From Spirochaetota bacterium (GTDB lineage: Bacteria > Spirochaetota > UBA12135 > COTS27): 64,000 nucleotides of DNA. Below are positions 18,427 through 27,815 of this stretch, one piece after another (within the stretch, counting starts at the first letter, position 1; every line of letters starts with the position of its first letter). Location of the stretch: assembly GCA_013426755.1 (NCBI GenBank), contig AP019861.1, positions 2,573,271 through 2,637,270 on the forward strand. Direction: 5' to 3'. Position numbers and translations under genes: made by a program. Below the pieces are notes generated by a model. That model did not search any database, had not been told where the DNA came from, and saw nothing but the letters and a program-made list of their open reading frames with translations.

Positions 18427-18871
18427 TATCCACTTGACCCATAAAATTTTGCTTATATTAATGTTATCACGTTTAAAATACCCATCTCAACCTCATATAG
18501 CACTTAAAAAGCACAAACACCCTTCAGTACCTTAAATTATATCATTTTATAAGGTTTAAATCCATGCATTATTAAATGATGTTAAATAGTGGTAATTAGT
18601 GGTAAATAGTGCTTTTATAAAGAAAAATTGCTCCGATAATATACTGTATGCCTATAATATACTGTATGCATAGTATGTATATACTGTATAAAACCACCCC
18701 AGTAAAAAAACTTACAATAGTATAATAAAAAATAATATTATAAAAATAAAAACGACCTAGTCAAATTAAGATATTCGCTCACTCCCACCGATCCACCACA
18801 GCACCCGTTCTCATTCTAACCCCTTTGCTACACTACTCTTTTAGCGGTACGTACATTTCTTATCAAAAAAC
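18427..18871. other. Divergent intergenic region with ATACTGTAT repeats
   Basis: 445 bp between the bactofilin gene (minus) and a plus-strand gene set. The word ATACTGTAT occurs three times between about 18650 and 18690 (spacings ~20 and ~30 bp), with a reversed near-copy ATAGTATGTAT among them. The rest is AT-rich, with no gene or RNA recognised. Confidence 0.5.
18650..18691. promoter_or_regulatory. Operator-like cluster of ATACTGTAT words
   Basis: Three direct copies of ATACTGTAT plus an imperfect inverted copy lie midway between the divergent bactofilin and 18872 genes. TATAAT-like hexamers are included, so both promoter and operator functions are possible. It does not fit the LexA box spacing known from E. 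coli. Confidence 0.3.
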
Positions 18872-19303
18872 ATGGCTGCATTGAAATTGACCCCTTATTT
18901 AAAAAAGCAACTGAGTTTATTCAAACAAAAACGCCTTGAAAATACCTCCTCAAAATCAACCCATCTCACCCACTCCAAATCTCATGACAATGCAACAAAA
19001 AGAACATTGAAAATTCCACCCATTCCCAACTTTAACACACCACCCACCTCCACAACCTCATCGCCATCAAATAAAACAACCCTTATAAAAATAGATATCC
19101 AAATCTTAGAAAATACACTAAATAAAGAATATATCACCCTAGGCAAATATTTTCACAACCACCTCAAAAAAAATACACCCCCACCACATCCCAGCAAAAC
19201 ACCCCCTAAAATTAAATCCAGCCACACCACCATACAAAACCTCCTTAAAAAAATCCATAAAAAAAGACGAGAACTTCATTCCATTGAAAACTCTCCCCTC
19301 TAA
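18872..19303 (+). CDS. Small basic hypothetical protein
   Basis: 143 residues, rich in Lys, Thr, Ser, Pro and His. It has a helical N-terminus (LKKQLSLFKQKRLEN), a low-complexity Pro/Thr middle, and a helical C-terminus (IQNLLKKIHKKRRELHSIE). No signal peptide, membrane segment or known motif. Codon third positions favour C/A like the other plus-strand genes here, and it sits 72 bp before the ExbB/TolQ-like gene in the same direction, which supports a real gene. Function unknown. Confidence 0.5.
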   Translation: MAALKLTPYLKKQLSLFKQKRLENTSSKSTHLTHSKSHDNATKRTLKIPPIPNFNTPPTSTTSSPSNKTTLIKIDIQILENTLNKEYITLGKYFHNHLKKNTPPPHPSKTPPKIKSSHTTIQNLLKKIHKKRRELHSIENSPL

Positions 19304-19375
19304 TAATAATACCACCACCACAACAAACCCGCTTAAATCCCAATCTCAATTCGTTACATTTATCAGCCGCTTTTC

Positions 19376-19984
19376 ATGAATATCTTCTTAAATAGCCCCG
19401 TCATGTGGGTACTCTGCTTTATCTCGATCATTGCCCTAGCAATCATCATCGAACGATTTTTTGTCTTACAACAAGTACAAACAGGCGGAGAAGCGTTCGT
19501 TAAAAAAATTATTGACATGCTCGGACAATTCCCCTCAAAAGAACGCATCGAAGCCGCCAGGCAATACTGCATTCAAGAACGATCACAGAACCTAAGCGCA
19601 AAAGTCCTCGCCATCATTCTCAACCAATCCAAATACGATAGCACCTTCTTAGAAAAACTCATCGAAGCAGAACGCAATAAAATACTTCCCTTTCTAGAAA
19701 AACGCCTCACAACACTAGCCACGATCTCTTCCATCGCTCCACTCTTAGGACTCCTAGGCACTGTCATTGGCATGATCAAATCCTTCGTCGTCATCTCACA
19801 AGGCAATCTAGAAAGTAGCTCTCTCGCAGGTGGCATCTCCGAAGCATTGCTGACAACAGCACTCGGCTTAATCATTGCTATTCCTTGCATTGTCTGTTAC
19901 AATTATTTTCTTCGTAAAGTTGAAAATTTCATTCACGACATAGAAGTCACCTCAGGAGAAGTCATTCGTCATATTAAGCATTGA
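19376..19984 (+). CDS. MotA/TolQ/ExbB proton-channel family protein
   Basis: 202 residues with three membrane segments: ~8-28, ~120-140 (ISSIAPLLGLLGTVIGMIKSF) and ~155-180 (EALLTTALGLIIAIPCIVCY). These motifs match ExbB/TolQ, which form the proton channel energising outer-membrane import or envelope constriction. The cytoplasmic loop carries a charged segment with LTTLATIS. No exbD/tolR follows; the next gene encodes a DUF2225 protein, so the partner must lie elsewhere. No clear ribosome binding site before the ATG. Confidence 0.88.
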   Translation: MNIFLNSPVMWVLCFISIIALAIIIERFFVLQQVQTGGEAFVKKIIDMLGQFPSKERIEAARQYCIQERSQNLSAKVLAIILNQSKYDSTFLEKLIEAERNKILPFLEKRLTTLATISSIAPLLGLLGTVIGMIKSFVVISQGNLESSSLAGGISEALLTTALGLIIAIPCIVCYNYFLRKVENFIHDIEVTSGEVIRHIKH

Positions 19985-20095
19985 AAAAGCACCTCCTAAC
20001 TTTACGGCTATGAACATTGACTTTGACATTAATTTTGACATTGTATTGCTTTAACTCTTATTTTTTATACACCTACTATCACTATCGCACATCTC

Positions 20096-21025
20096 ATGCC
20101 AGAAACCGCCCCTTCGCACAGCAATTCGTTTTTTCATAACGATCCCATCACTTGTCCTGTATGCAGTCACAAATTTAAACGCGAAGTGATGCGCTTCGGA
20201 CATGGAAGACTCATCACCACAGACACAGATGACGAACTCAAGCAAAATTATAAATTTAGCAAGAAATTTGGCGCCATTTACCCCTATATCTACAACGTCC
20301 TCGTCTGCCCCGAATGCTGGTTCGCAACGCTAGTAGAAGATTTTTCCAAAAAAGACTTTTATGATTATGCCAACCTAAAAACAGATACAAGATTTAGAAT
20401 CAGAAAAGCACGCGAACTATTCCCACAAGCAGAATTTGACGTCAATCGCACCTTAGAAACAGGTCTGCTCGGCTATTTTCTAGCCATGATCTGCTACACC
20501 TACTGTAATGACAGTAATTTTGCCCATGGTAAAAAATCAATTGCTGCTATCAGAGCCTCCTGGTGCGCAGGCGAACTTCACCACCTGCACCCAGAATCCT
20601 CTTACGACATCCTAAAACAATACTTCCGCTACACCAGTTATCTAGAATCTTCTAACCATCTAGCAACATTATACGCCGACAAATCCAAACAACGCATCAG
20701 CATTGAACTCTACGGTCCAGACGTCAATAAAGACATGGGATTCGATGGATTTCTCTACCTAAGCAGCTATCTAAACCTAGAATTCCTCATCCTAGAACCA
20801 TCGCTCATCGAACAATACAAACGGCTAGAAAAAATAAGCTACACGCTATCAAAAGTCTTCGGTCTCGGCAAGACCTCCCAACAAAAACCTTCCATCTTAA
20901 CCAATAAAGCCAGAGACCTGTACGAAAATACCAAACTCAAAATAGACGCCTTCGAAACAGAAAATACAGACCTCGTCAGAAAAATCAAGGCAGAACAATC
21001 CACCACCACATCCCTTGTCGGGTAG
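20096..21025 (+). CDS. DUF2225 family protein
   Basis: 309 residues. Two Cys pairs, CPVC near residue 20 and CPEC near residue 79, frame the conserved segment with MRFGHGRLITTDTD and FGAIYPYIYNVLVCPECWFA, typical of DUF2225 and likely binding zinc. The rest is helical with TPR-like packing (LGYFLAMICYTYC, HHLHPESSYDILKQYFRYTS). No signal peptide, so cytoplasmic. Function of the family is not established. It is followed after 19 bp by truA, probably co-transcribed. Confidence 0.85.
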   Translation: MPETAPSHSNSFFHNDPITCPVCSHKFKREVMRFGHGRLITTDTDDELKQNYKFSKKFGAIYPYIYNVLVCPECWFATLVEDFSKKDFYDYANLKTDTRFRIRKARELFPQAEFDVNRTLETGLLGYFLAMICYTYCNDSNFAHGKKSIAAIRASWCAGELHHLHPESSYDILKQYFRYTSYLESSNHLATLYADKSKQRISIELYGPDVNKDMGFDGFLYLSSYLNLEFLILEPSLIEQYKRLEKISYTLSKVFGLGKTSQQKPSILTNKARDLYENTKLKIDAFETENTDLVRKIKAEQSTTTSLVG

Positions 21026-21044
21026 CATAATATAACACCCACCT

Positions 21045-21932
21045 ATGAATATTGCCTTCATCATCACTTATCATGGAAGTGCATATAACGGATTTCAAAA
21101 ACAACCCAACACGCCTACCGTACAAAATACGCTAGAAAAAGTACTCTCCGATCTCTTTCTAAGCCCCATCAAAACCACACCAGCAGGCAGAACAGACACT
21201 GCCGTTCACGCAGACAATCAATATGTCATCGCACCACTCCCCATAAAATTTTGTAAAAAATTACACCTCATCACCACACCGCCCCTCACAGGCTACGAAA
21301 AATTACGAAAAATCCTCAATAACCGTCTTCCTGCCACCATCTACATAAGACACTTATTTGAAGTTACCGCAGATTTCCATCCACGCTACACAGCCCATGT
21401 ACGTCTTTACACCTACAGTCTCCTATGCCCGCCGTATTTCAATATTTCCGCTCCAGCCCTCACACACAGCTACCGTTATCCGTATTGGCTCGATAAAGAT
21501 ATTCTCATTCAGATTTTACATGCTTTTGAAGGAACACATGATTTTACAACTTTCGCTTCTGCTAGAGATTCCCACCCTTCTAAAATACGGACTCTTTATA
21601 AAGTAGATTGCATTGAAAGAGGGGCCGAACTGAGCATTGAACTCTACGGAAGTGCCTTTTTACGCGAAATGGTACGCTCAATTATTGGCAATGCCCTTGC
21701 CCTCACACGGAGATTGCAGAAAAATCCTCCAACCTCACCCCATTTGAAAAAAGAGATCTCTAGCCGCGTAAAACAATTGCTAGCTAAAAAAGACCCCGTC
21801 GCCGCCAAAGCTCGCGTCCCAGGTTACGCCCTAACATTAAAACACGTCTTCTATACGCCCATTTTTCAGCCGCAAAAGTTAAGATTACCTCCCCAAACAG
21901 CCGCCCTGCCCTCAGAAAATTGCACCCACTAA
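21045..21932 (+). CDS. truA: tRNA pseudouridine(38-40) synthase
   Basis: Converts uridines 38-40 of the tRNA anticodon stem to pseudouridine. The catalytic aspartate is D51 in AGRTDTAVHA. Other family motifs are YHGSAYNGFQKQPNTPTVQN, FHPRYTAHVRLYTYSLL, FEGTHDFTTFAS and FLREMVRSIIGNAL. 295 residues against ~245-265; the extra length is mainly a Lys/Pro-rich C-terminus. Its stop is only four bases from the stop of the convergent gdhA. Confidence 0.95.
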   Translation: MNIAFIITYHGSAYNGFQKQPNTPTVQNTLEKVLSDLFLSPIKTTPAGRTDTAVHADNQYVIAPLPIKFCKKLHLITTPPLTGYEKLRKILNNRLPATIYIRHLFEVTADFHPRYTAHVRLYTYSLLCPPYFNISAPALTHSYRYPYWLDKDILIQILHAFEGTHDFTTFASARDSHPSKIRTLYKVDCIERGAELSIELYGSAFLREMVRSIIGNALALTRRLQKNPPTSPHLKKEISSRVKQLLAKKDPVAAKARVPGYALTLKHVFYTPIFQPQKLRLPPQTAALPSENCTH

Positions 21933-21936
21933 AGGA

Positions 21937-23310
21937 TCAGACCACACCATACGTCGTCATAGCATTGGCTATTTTTACAAAACCTCCAATATTAGCACCG
22001 TCGACGTAATTGACAATGTCTGACTTTTTTTTGTTGTAGCCAAATTTGACACACGTATCGTGAATGTCCTTCATGATATTTTTAAGCCGGTCTTCCACTT
22101 CTTCCGCCGACCACGTCATGCGAAGTGAATTTTGACTCTGCTCAAAACCAGATACCGCCACACCACCTGCATTCGCTGCTTTACCAGGATTGAAGATGAC
22201 CTTAGCGGTATTAAAGAGTTCAATCGCCCCAAGCGTAACAGGCATATTCGCCGCTTCACAAACCAATTGGACGCCATTAGCAATAAGCTTCTTAGCATCC
22301 TCCTCATCGAGCTCGTTTTGTGTCGCAGAAGGAATAGCAATATCCGCCGCCACTTCCCAAGGACGCTTGTTAGGATGAAATTCTGCCTTAGGGTAGATTT
22401 TGACATATTCACCAATACGCGCGCGTTTTATTTCTTTGATCTCCTTAACAGCAGCGATCTTTTCTTCATTGAACCCCTCACGATCATAGATGTATCCACT
22501 AGAATCAGATAAGGTAAGTACTTGTGCACCCAAATTGAGCGCTTTTTCTGTCACATATATGGCTACATTGCCAGACCCTGAGACAACAATAGTCTTTCCC
22601 TTAAGACTATCACCTCTAAAATTCAAAACATTTTCAGCAAAATACACCGCTCCATATCCTGTCGCTTCTTTGCGAATAAGACTGCCGCCAAAATCAACGC
22701 CTTTGCCCGTTATCGTTCCTGTAAATTTATTGACGATCCGTTTGTACTGACCAAACATATACCCAATCTCCCGTCCTCCGACGCCAATATCTCCCGCCGG
22801 AACGTCCGTATTTTCACCGATATGCCGATGAAGTTCTATCATAAGCGCATGACAAAATCGCATCACTTCCGCATCACTACGGTGCTTGGGATCAAAATTT
22901 GAACCGCCCTTAGCACCGCCTAACGGTAATCCAGTGAGACTATTCTTAAAACATTGCTCAAATCCTAGAAATTTGAGAATGCTCAAATTGACACTCGGAT
23001 GAAATCTCATTCCCCCCTTATAAGGGCCGATAGAATTATTGAATTGCACTCGCCAAGCACGATTGACCTGGACTTCGCCATTGTCATCTTGCCATGAAAC
23101 CCTAAAAATAACGATCCGATCAGGCTCAACCATGCGTTCAAGCACCTTATATTTGACGTACTTTGAATTTTCCAATGCAAATGGCATCACGCTTGTAATC
23201 ACTTCCTTTACTGCTTGAAAAAACTCTTCTTGAAAAGGATTGTTGGTTCTGATCATCTTCAAGAATACTGCTATTTTATTAGCAATCTCGACTTCTACTG
23301 CTTTTCCCAT
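21937..23310 (-). CDS. gdhA: Glutamate dehydrogenase, NADP-type
   Basis: Interconverts 2-oxoglutarate plus ammonium and glutamate. 457 residues, the normal size of the ~450-residue hexameric class. Key motifs are GPYKGGMRFHPSVN (substrate-binding Lys), LPLGGAKGGSNFDPK (catalytic Lys region), PAGDIGVGGREIGYMFGQY, and the nucleotide fold KGKTIVVSGSGNVAIYVTEK. The coenzyme choice (NADPH) is inferred from overall similarity to E. coli GdhA. AGGGTAAG precedes the ATG. It supplies glutamate for the arginine genes in the same window. Confidence 0.95.
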   Translation of the reverse strand: MGKAVEVEIANKIAVFLKMIRTNNPFQEEFFQAVKEVITSVMPFALENSKYVKYKVLERMVEPDRIVIFRVSWQDDNGEVQVNRAWRVQFNNSIGPYKGGMRFHPSVNLSILKFLGFEQCFKNSLTGLPLGGAKGGSNFDPKHRSDAEVMRFCHALMIELHRHIGENTDVPAGDIGVGGREIGYMFGQYKRIVNKFTGTITGKGVDFGGSLIRKEATGYGAVYFAENVLNFRGDSLKGKTIVVSGSGNVAIYVTEKALNLGAQVLTLSDSSGYIYDREGFNEEKIAAVKEIKEIKRARIGEYVKIYPKAEFHPNKRPWEVAADIAIPSATQNELDEEDAKKLIANGVQLVCEAANMPVTLGAIELFNTAKVIFNPGKAANAGGVAVSGFEQSQNSLRMTWSAEEVEDRLKNIMKDIHDTCVKFGYNKKKSDIVNYVDGANIGGFVKIANAMTTYGVV

Positions 23311-23660
23311 TTTGTCTTACCCTACAATCATAAAAATTAATTTTTTGAACATTTAACGACTTAAACATCTGGACTTAAATATCTGTTATAACAATTCAAA
23401 CATTCTGTTGTCATTTAAACGACTCACCACCCCATTAATACGCATTAAAAAACCATAAAAAAATTATTTGAGTTAATAATTGGGGGGATAACCTAATACT
23501 TGACTGAAAACACCTCATTACTTACGTGCTCTTACGTGCTTTAACGCTATTATTTATGCAATCAATTATAACTCATAGAATTGTAACTCTTAGATAAGGC
23601 AGTAAAATAGCTAAAATAGTAGAATAGACAGAGTAGTGGAATGGATAAATTATTATATTA
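23311..23660. other. Gene-free region upstream of gdhA
   Basis: 350 bp, AT-rich. Short duplications only (TTTAACGAC/TTAAACGAC near 23349-23425; CTTACGTGCT twice at 23521-23540). No RNA or open frame of interest. Probably contains the gdhA promoter. Confidence 0.5.
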
Positions 23661-24947
23661 TCAATATTGGCACTGGGGACAGAAATAAAGACTTCTACCC
23701 GCATGACGCTGTTTGACGATCTTACCGCGACATTGTTTCCTCAGACATTGTAACCCAGCTCGCCCATACACACGCAAAGTCCTCGCATAAGTCCCTGGCA
23801 TTCCATCGGGAAGACGAAAATGTGTTGATTTCTTAAAGGAAACGGCTTGTTTCCCATTAATACGGCTATTTTTATTGGAAATGCTCTTATCTAGACTAGT
23901 TCCATGACTGGCTACAGCACCTTTAAGAACATAGCGAAGGTGCGTGGTGAGTTCTCTTTGTTCCTTTTCAGTAAGCAATCGCATTTTACGGAGGGGTGCT
24001 AAACCTGTTAAATGACTGATCTCGTTAGCATAAATATTACCGATCCCCGCCAGATATGAACCGTCCATCAGAAAATCATACAATGCCTTATCACTGTATT
24101 TCATGACCGCCGCAGCGATAACTTTATAAACTCGTGCCTTAACTTCATAATACGGATCAACTCCGACTCTAGCTAGACGCTTCACTACGGCTAGATAAAG
24201 AGTTTCAAATACTGCGCGCTGGCGTTTAGAAAAAGCCATTTTTAGAGGGGCAGATATTCGCACGTGCCGTTCTAGATTACGACTCTTCTCAACACCGAAT
24301 AACTCATTTAAGTAGGATTTTTCAAAAATAGGTAGCAATTCACCAAACCGTGTATCACGATAAAGGAGCCATTGACTCTCCTGTTTAATTCCAATTCTTC
24401 GCTTCTTAGACATACGTTCAAATACCATCATCAAATGGACATGATCTGAGCGATTTATCTCGCCTGGTTCTACTATTAGAAGTTGTCCTGCCATTTTAAG
24501 ATGGACGACCAATAGGCATTCTCCTGAGCTAAGGAATTTTGCTTCGGTATCCTGTATTTTCGTATGTTGTGTTTCTTTTTGTACTGAACGTGCCTTAGGA
24601 GTCGTAATGGCGTCATTTTTAGAGCTTTGCTCTGTGCGATGCAGACTCGTAAAATAAAATAGCAAATACTTTCCACTTCGTCTAATCTGGCTAAACACTT
24701 TTCCCTCAATATGCTTAAAAAAATAACGAAGACTTGCTTCATAAGCACGAACATAGGCTTTTTGTGAAACCCCTAACAACACACTCATTTTAGCTTCATT
24801 GAAGGGATGGAAAATATGTGATAACATTCGCTCAGAGGCAGGATTCCACGGTTTTAACCGCACGAAAGGACACTTTTTAACTACCCTTCCCACCAGCCTT
24901 CGTTCTAAGACCAGACGAATTGATTCTACTTCAGGAAGTTCTGGCAT
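23661..24947 (-). CDS. mutM: Formamidopyrimidine-DNA glycosylase (Fpg/MutM/Nei family)
   Basis: Base-excision repair enzyme removing oxidised purines. I start at 24947 because the mature protein must begin PELPEVE (catalytic Pro and Glu after Met removal), and AGGGAAG lies about six bases before this ATG; longer in-frame starts would block the active site. Motifs: IRRSGKYLLFYF (active-site Lys region), VHLKMAGQLLI, H2TH MDGSYLAGIGNIYANEIS, and a C-terminal zinc finger ending FCPQCQ. 428 residues against ~270: insertions lie at about 35-80, 105-145 and in the 190-240 area. The first zinc pair is C-x4-C instead of C-x2-C. Confidence 0.93.
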   Translation of the reverse strand: MPELPEVESIRLVLERRLVGRVVKKCPFVRLKPWNPASERMLSHIFHPFNEAKMSVLLGVSQKAYVRAYEASLRYFFKHIEGKVFSQIRRSGKYLLFYFTSLHRTEQSSKNDAITTPKARSVQKETQHTKIQDTEAKFLSSGECLLVVHLKMAGQLLIVEPGEINRSDHVHLMMVFERMSKKRRIGIKQESQWLLYRDTRFGELLPIFEKSYLNELFGVEKSRNLERHVRISAPLKMAFSKRQRAVFETLYLAVVKRLARVGVDPYYEVKARVYKVIAAAVMKYSDKALYDFLMDGSYLAGIGNIYANEISHLTGLAPLRKMRLLTEKEQRELTTHLRYVLKGAVASHGTSLDKSISNKNSRINGKQAVSFKKSTHFRLPDGMPGTYARTLRVYGRAGLQCLRKQCRGKIVKQRHAGRSLYFCPQCQY

Positions 24948-25214
24948 ACTAACTTCCCTCATAATAGACCACACGTCTATCTAATGTTCTTACAGTGATC
25001 ATGTTATAATACTTGAGTTATTTTAAGTCATGCCTTCTATATACCCTCAAGATGCTTTCAGGATACTTTCAATATGCTCTCAATATACCTTTACTACATT
25101 TAACAAAAAAGTGGTGACCCTAATCTAATCCTCTAGCCTCCTCCTTACGCTAGCTGTTAAGTTAATCTTATCATTTAATTTGTGTTTGCAGATACTTAGT
25201 TCGGAGAATTTTTT

Positions 25215-26669
25215 TTGCTTCCCACCACAGTACGCGCTCTTCTAGTCGGTTCCAGTGAAACGACAACAACCCTTATCAATGACATCCAAACAGAACCCCA
25301 TCCTATTACAATTATTGGCATTGTAGTCGAAGCACACACGCCACCACAACGTTTAAATAACATTCCTATCCTAGGAGCCATCGCAGAAACACCCCAACTG
25401 ATAAAACAACATGCCATCAATCTCATCATCATTGCAATTCAAGAAATTAAACGCACAACACTTGAATTTCTCATAGATAACATTCCACCCGGTACAGTTA
25501 CGTGGAAGATCACCCCAGATAATACCTTAAACCCGTCGGTTGCTATCAGCTACAAAAAATTACGCAACTTGCAGGCCGAAGACTTGATAGGCCGCCGTAA
25601 TATGGCTATTGCCACTTCTGCACTAAAACAATCTTTCAAAGATAAAACCATTCTTATTACAGGAGCAGGCGGCAGTATCGGTAGTGAACTCGTTAAAATT
25701 ATCCTCAGCTACCCCGTTAAAGTCATTCTTGCCATTGCGCGCAGCGAACGTTCACTCTATACGCTACAAAAAAATCTAGAACTCGAATACGAACAAGCCC
25801 TCCTCAAAGAAAAATTGCTGCTTTGCATCGCCGATATCAATGACATTAGCCGCATGCAAGAAATTGCCAGGGCGCATACTATTGACATCATCCTTCATGC
25901 CGCCGCACACAAACACGTTCCGCTAATGGAAACACACGAAAAAGAAGCCATCAAAAACAACGTCTTCGCCACACACAAACTTCTCAAAATAGCACACGAG
26001 CACCACATCAAAAACTTTATCTTCATCTCGACAGATAAAGCCGTCGCACCACAAAGCATCATGGGCGCTTCTAAGAAATTAGCCGAATACCTCATCCTCA
26101 AATACACCGATTATTATAATTTCACTCCAACAATCGTTCGCCTAGGCAACGTCATAGGTAGCCAAGGCTCCGTCGTTCCGCTTTTTAATAAACAGATCCG
26201 CCTAAGTCTCCCAGTAACCGTAACCAATCCAAAGACCAAAAGGTATTTTATGACGCTAACCGAAGCAGCGCTGCTTATCACAACAATAAGCACCTTTGCT
26301 CTAGCACCTCCAACCACCCCAGCAGACCACACGCGCCGTAAAATCTACATCTTAAAAATGGGAGAACCCATCGTCATCGACACGCTCGTACGCAGAATGA
26401 TCCGCCTCCACGGTCTCCTTCCCGATCGAGACGTCAAAATAGCCTACACAGGAATCAGACCAGGAGAAAAACTAGAAGAAGTCCTCTACGATGAAAACTC
26501 CACCGTCATTCCCACCAGCAATCCCTATATCTTACAAATAAAAGAAGACCACATCACAGACATCGATACGGTCTGGGAAACTATTTTAACCCTTGAAGAA
26601 AACATTGCAAATTACACCCCCGCCGCCATTCGCAGTGTATTAAAAAAGTTAAAGATCCTTAACCAATGA
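25215..26669 (+). CDS. CapD/FlaA1-like nucleotide-sugar epimerase/dehydratase
   Basis: 484 residues. The N-terminal half (1-125) is the CoA-binding-like Rossmann domain found before the catalytic domain in membrane CapD/WbpM proteins, but the usual four membrane helices are absent. The C-terminal half is an extended SDR: GAGGSIGSELVK binds NAD(P), ADINDISRM, HAAAHKHVPLME, STDKAVAPQSIMGASKKLAE (the catalytic region), and RPGEKLEEVLYDE. Such enzymes act on UDP-GlcNAc-type sugars for capsule, O-antigen or flagellin glycans. The start is TTG, with GGAG seven bases upstream. It stands alone between divergent fpg and convergent korB. Confidence 0.9.
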   Translation: MLPTTVRALLVGSSETTTTLINDIQTEPHPITIIGIVVEAHTPPQRLNNIPILGAIAETPQLIKQHAINLIIIAIQEIKRTTLEFLIDNIPPGTVTWKITPDNTLNPSVAISYKKLRNLQAEDLIGRRNMAIATSALKQSFKDKTILITGAGGSIGSELVKIILSYPVKVILAIARSERSLYTLQKNLELEYEQALLKEKLLLCIADINDISRMQEIARAHTIDIILHAAAHKHVPLMETHEKEAIKNNVFATHKLLKIAHEHHIKNFIFISTDKAVAPQSIMGASKKLAEYLILKYTDYYNFTPTIVRLGNVIGSQGSVVPLFNKQIRLSLPVTVTNPKTKRYFMTLTEAALLITTISTFALAPPTTPADHTRRKIYILKMGEPIVIDTLVRRMIRLHGLLPDRDVKIAYTGIRPGEKLEEVLYDENSTVIPTSNPYILQIKEDHITDIDTVWETILTLEENIANYTPAAIRSVLKKLKILNQ

Positions 26670-26729
26670 TCCCAACGTTATTACCAGCACAAATAAATGA
26701 AAACCCTAGATCTTTACAACCCATTGAGT

Positions 26730-27815
26730 TTAATTTTTAGCGGCAATAAATTTTTGTAGCCATGCGTCTCTTTTATCGGTATTGGCGAATTCTGTTAAAA
26801 AATGATCGGTCACCTGGTGGCGTGCTACTTCTTCATAAGTAGGCCGCACGACCCGTTTTAAGATGCCAAAAGGCGTTGGTTTTTCTTCATCCGCAGCAAG
26901 CCTTTGATAAAACGCGTCGTAGGACAGCGAATCTCTGCTACTGTCGTGAATCACTGTATGATTGGGAAGGTCGTGTGGTTTACCATTGGGACGCACCGTA
27001 GCCGTATCAATAGTAAAACCATCCCATGTGATAACAGAATTATTCTCTTTACCAAACCGAAGCGGTTCTCCTTCTGCTAGAAAGACAGCCTGGTCTGAGC
27101 GAGACGTACGATCGGTAAATAAGTGGAATGCCCCATCATTGAAAATATTGCAATTTTGATAGACCTCAATAAATGCTGTGCCCTTGTGTTCCAATGCTGC
27201 TGTAAAAACGTGTTCCATTAGATTAAGGTCTCTGTCTAGAACTCTGGCGATAAATGACGCCCCTGCTGCTGAGACAAGTTTTATCGCATCGAAGGGATAA
27301 TCTAGCGAACCAAATGGCGACGAGCTTGTTATTTTGCCTTGTTCAGAAGTTGGTGAGTATTGTCCTTTTGTAAGACCGTAAATCTTATTATTGAATAAGA
27401 GCACATTGACATTGAGATTACGGCGTATTAGGTGGAGCAGATGCCCAACGCCTATAGAAAGTCCATCGCCATCACCCGTGATCACCCAAATATTGAGGTC
27501 TTCACGCGTAAGCGCAAGCCCCGTCGCTATGCCAGGTGCACGACCGTGAATCGTATGAAAGCCATAGGTATTCATATAATAAGGAAACCGCGCCGCACAG
27601 CCAATACCACTTATAAAAACTTGTCTTTCACGCGGAATGCCAACCTTCGCACAAGTACGCTGCATCGCTGAGAGAATAGCATAATCGCCACAACCAGGAC
27701 ACCACCGTACATTCTGCGCTGAAGCAAAATCACTCTTCTGATAAGTTCTCCGCTCGCCGTGAGCGTTTACTTCACTTTTCATAAGCGCTCGATTAACCGC
27801 ATCCGTATGATTCAT
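26730..27815 (-). CDS. korB: 2-oxoacid:ferredoxin oxidoreductase, beta subunit
   Basis: TPP-containing subunit that decarboxylates a 2-oxoacid and passes electrons to ferredoxin. Motifs: WCPGCGDYAILSAMQ, GIGCAARFPYY, TIHGRAPGIATGLAL, the TPP/metal site TGDGDGLSIGVGH, and LLFNNKIYGLTKGQYSPT. About 360 residues, as expected. ATG at 27815 overlaps the korA TGA by one base (a GTG three bases upstream is also possible), so translation is probably coupled. 2-oxoglutarate is the likely substrate, but pyruvate or branched-chain acids cannot be excluded. Confidence 0.92.
   Translation of the reverse strand: MNHTDAVNRALMKSEVNAHGERRTYQKSDFASAQNVRWCPGCGDYAILSAMQRTCAKVGIPRERQVFISGIGCAARFPYYMNTYGFHTIHGRAPGIATGLALTREDLNIWVITGDGDGLSIGVGHLLHLIRRNLNVNVLLFNNKIYGLTKGQYSPTSEQGKITSSSPFGSLDYPFDAIKLVSAAGASFIARVLDRDLNLMEHVFTAALEHKGTAFIEVYQNCNIFNDGAFHLFTDRTSRSDQAVFLAEGEPLRFGKENNSVITWDGFTIDTATVRPNGKPHDLPNHTVIHDSSRDSLSYDAFYQRLAADEEKPTPFGILKRVVRPTYEEVARHQVTDHFLTEFANTDKRDAWLQKFIAAKN

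Noticed and set aside
18650..18691. LexA box
   Set aside because: CTGT words are present but not in the CTGT-N8-ACAG arrangement, and neighbouring genes are not DNA-repair genes.
24948..24974. Longer N-terminus for Fpg
   Set aside because: Fpg needs a free N-terminal proline directly after Met; the upstream in-frame starts would add nine residues and destroy the active site.
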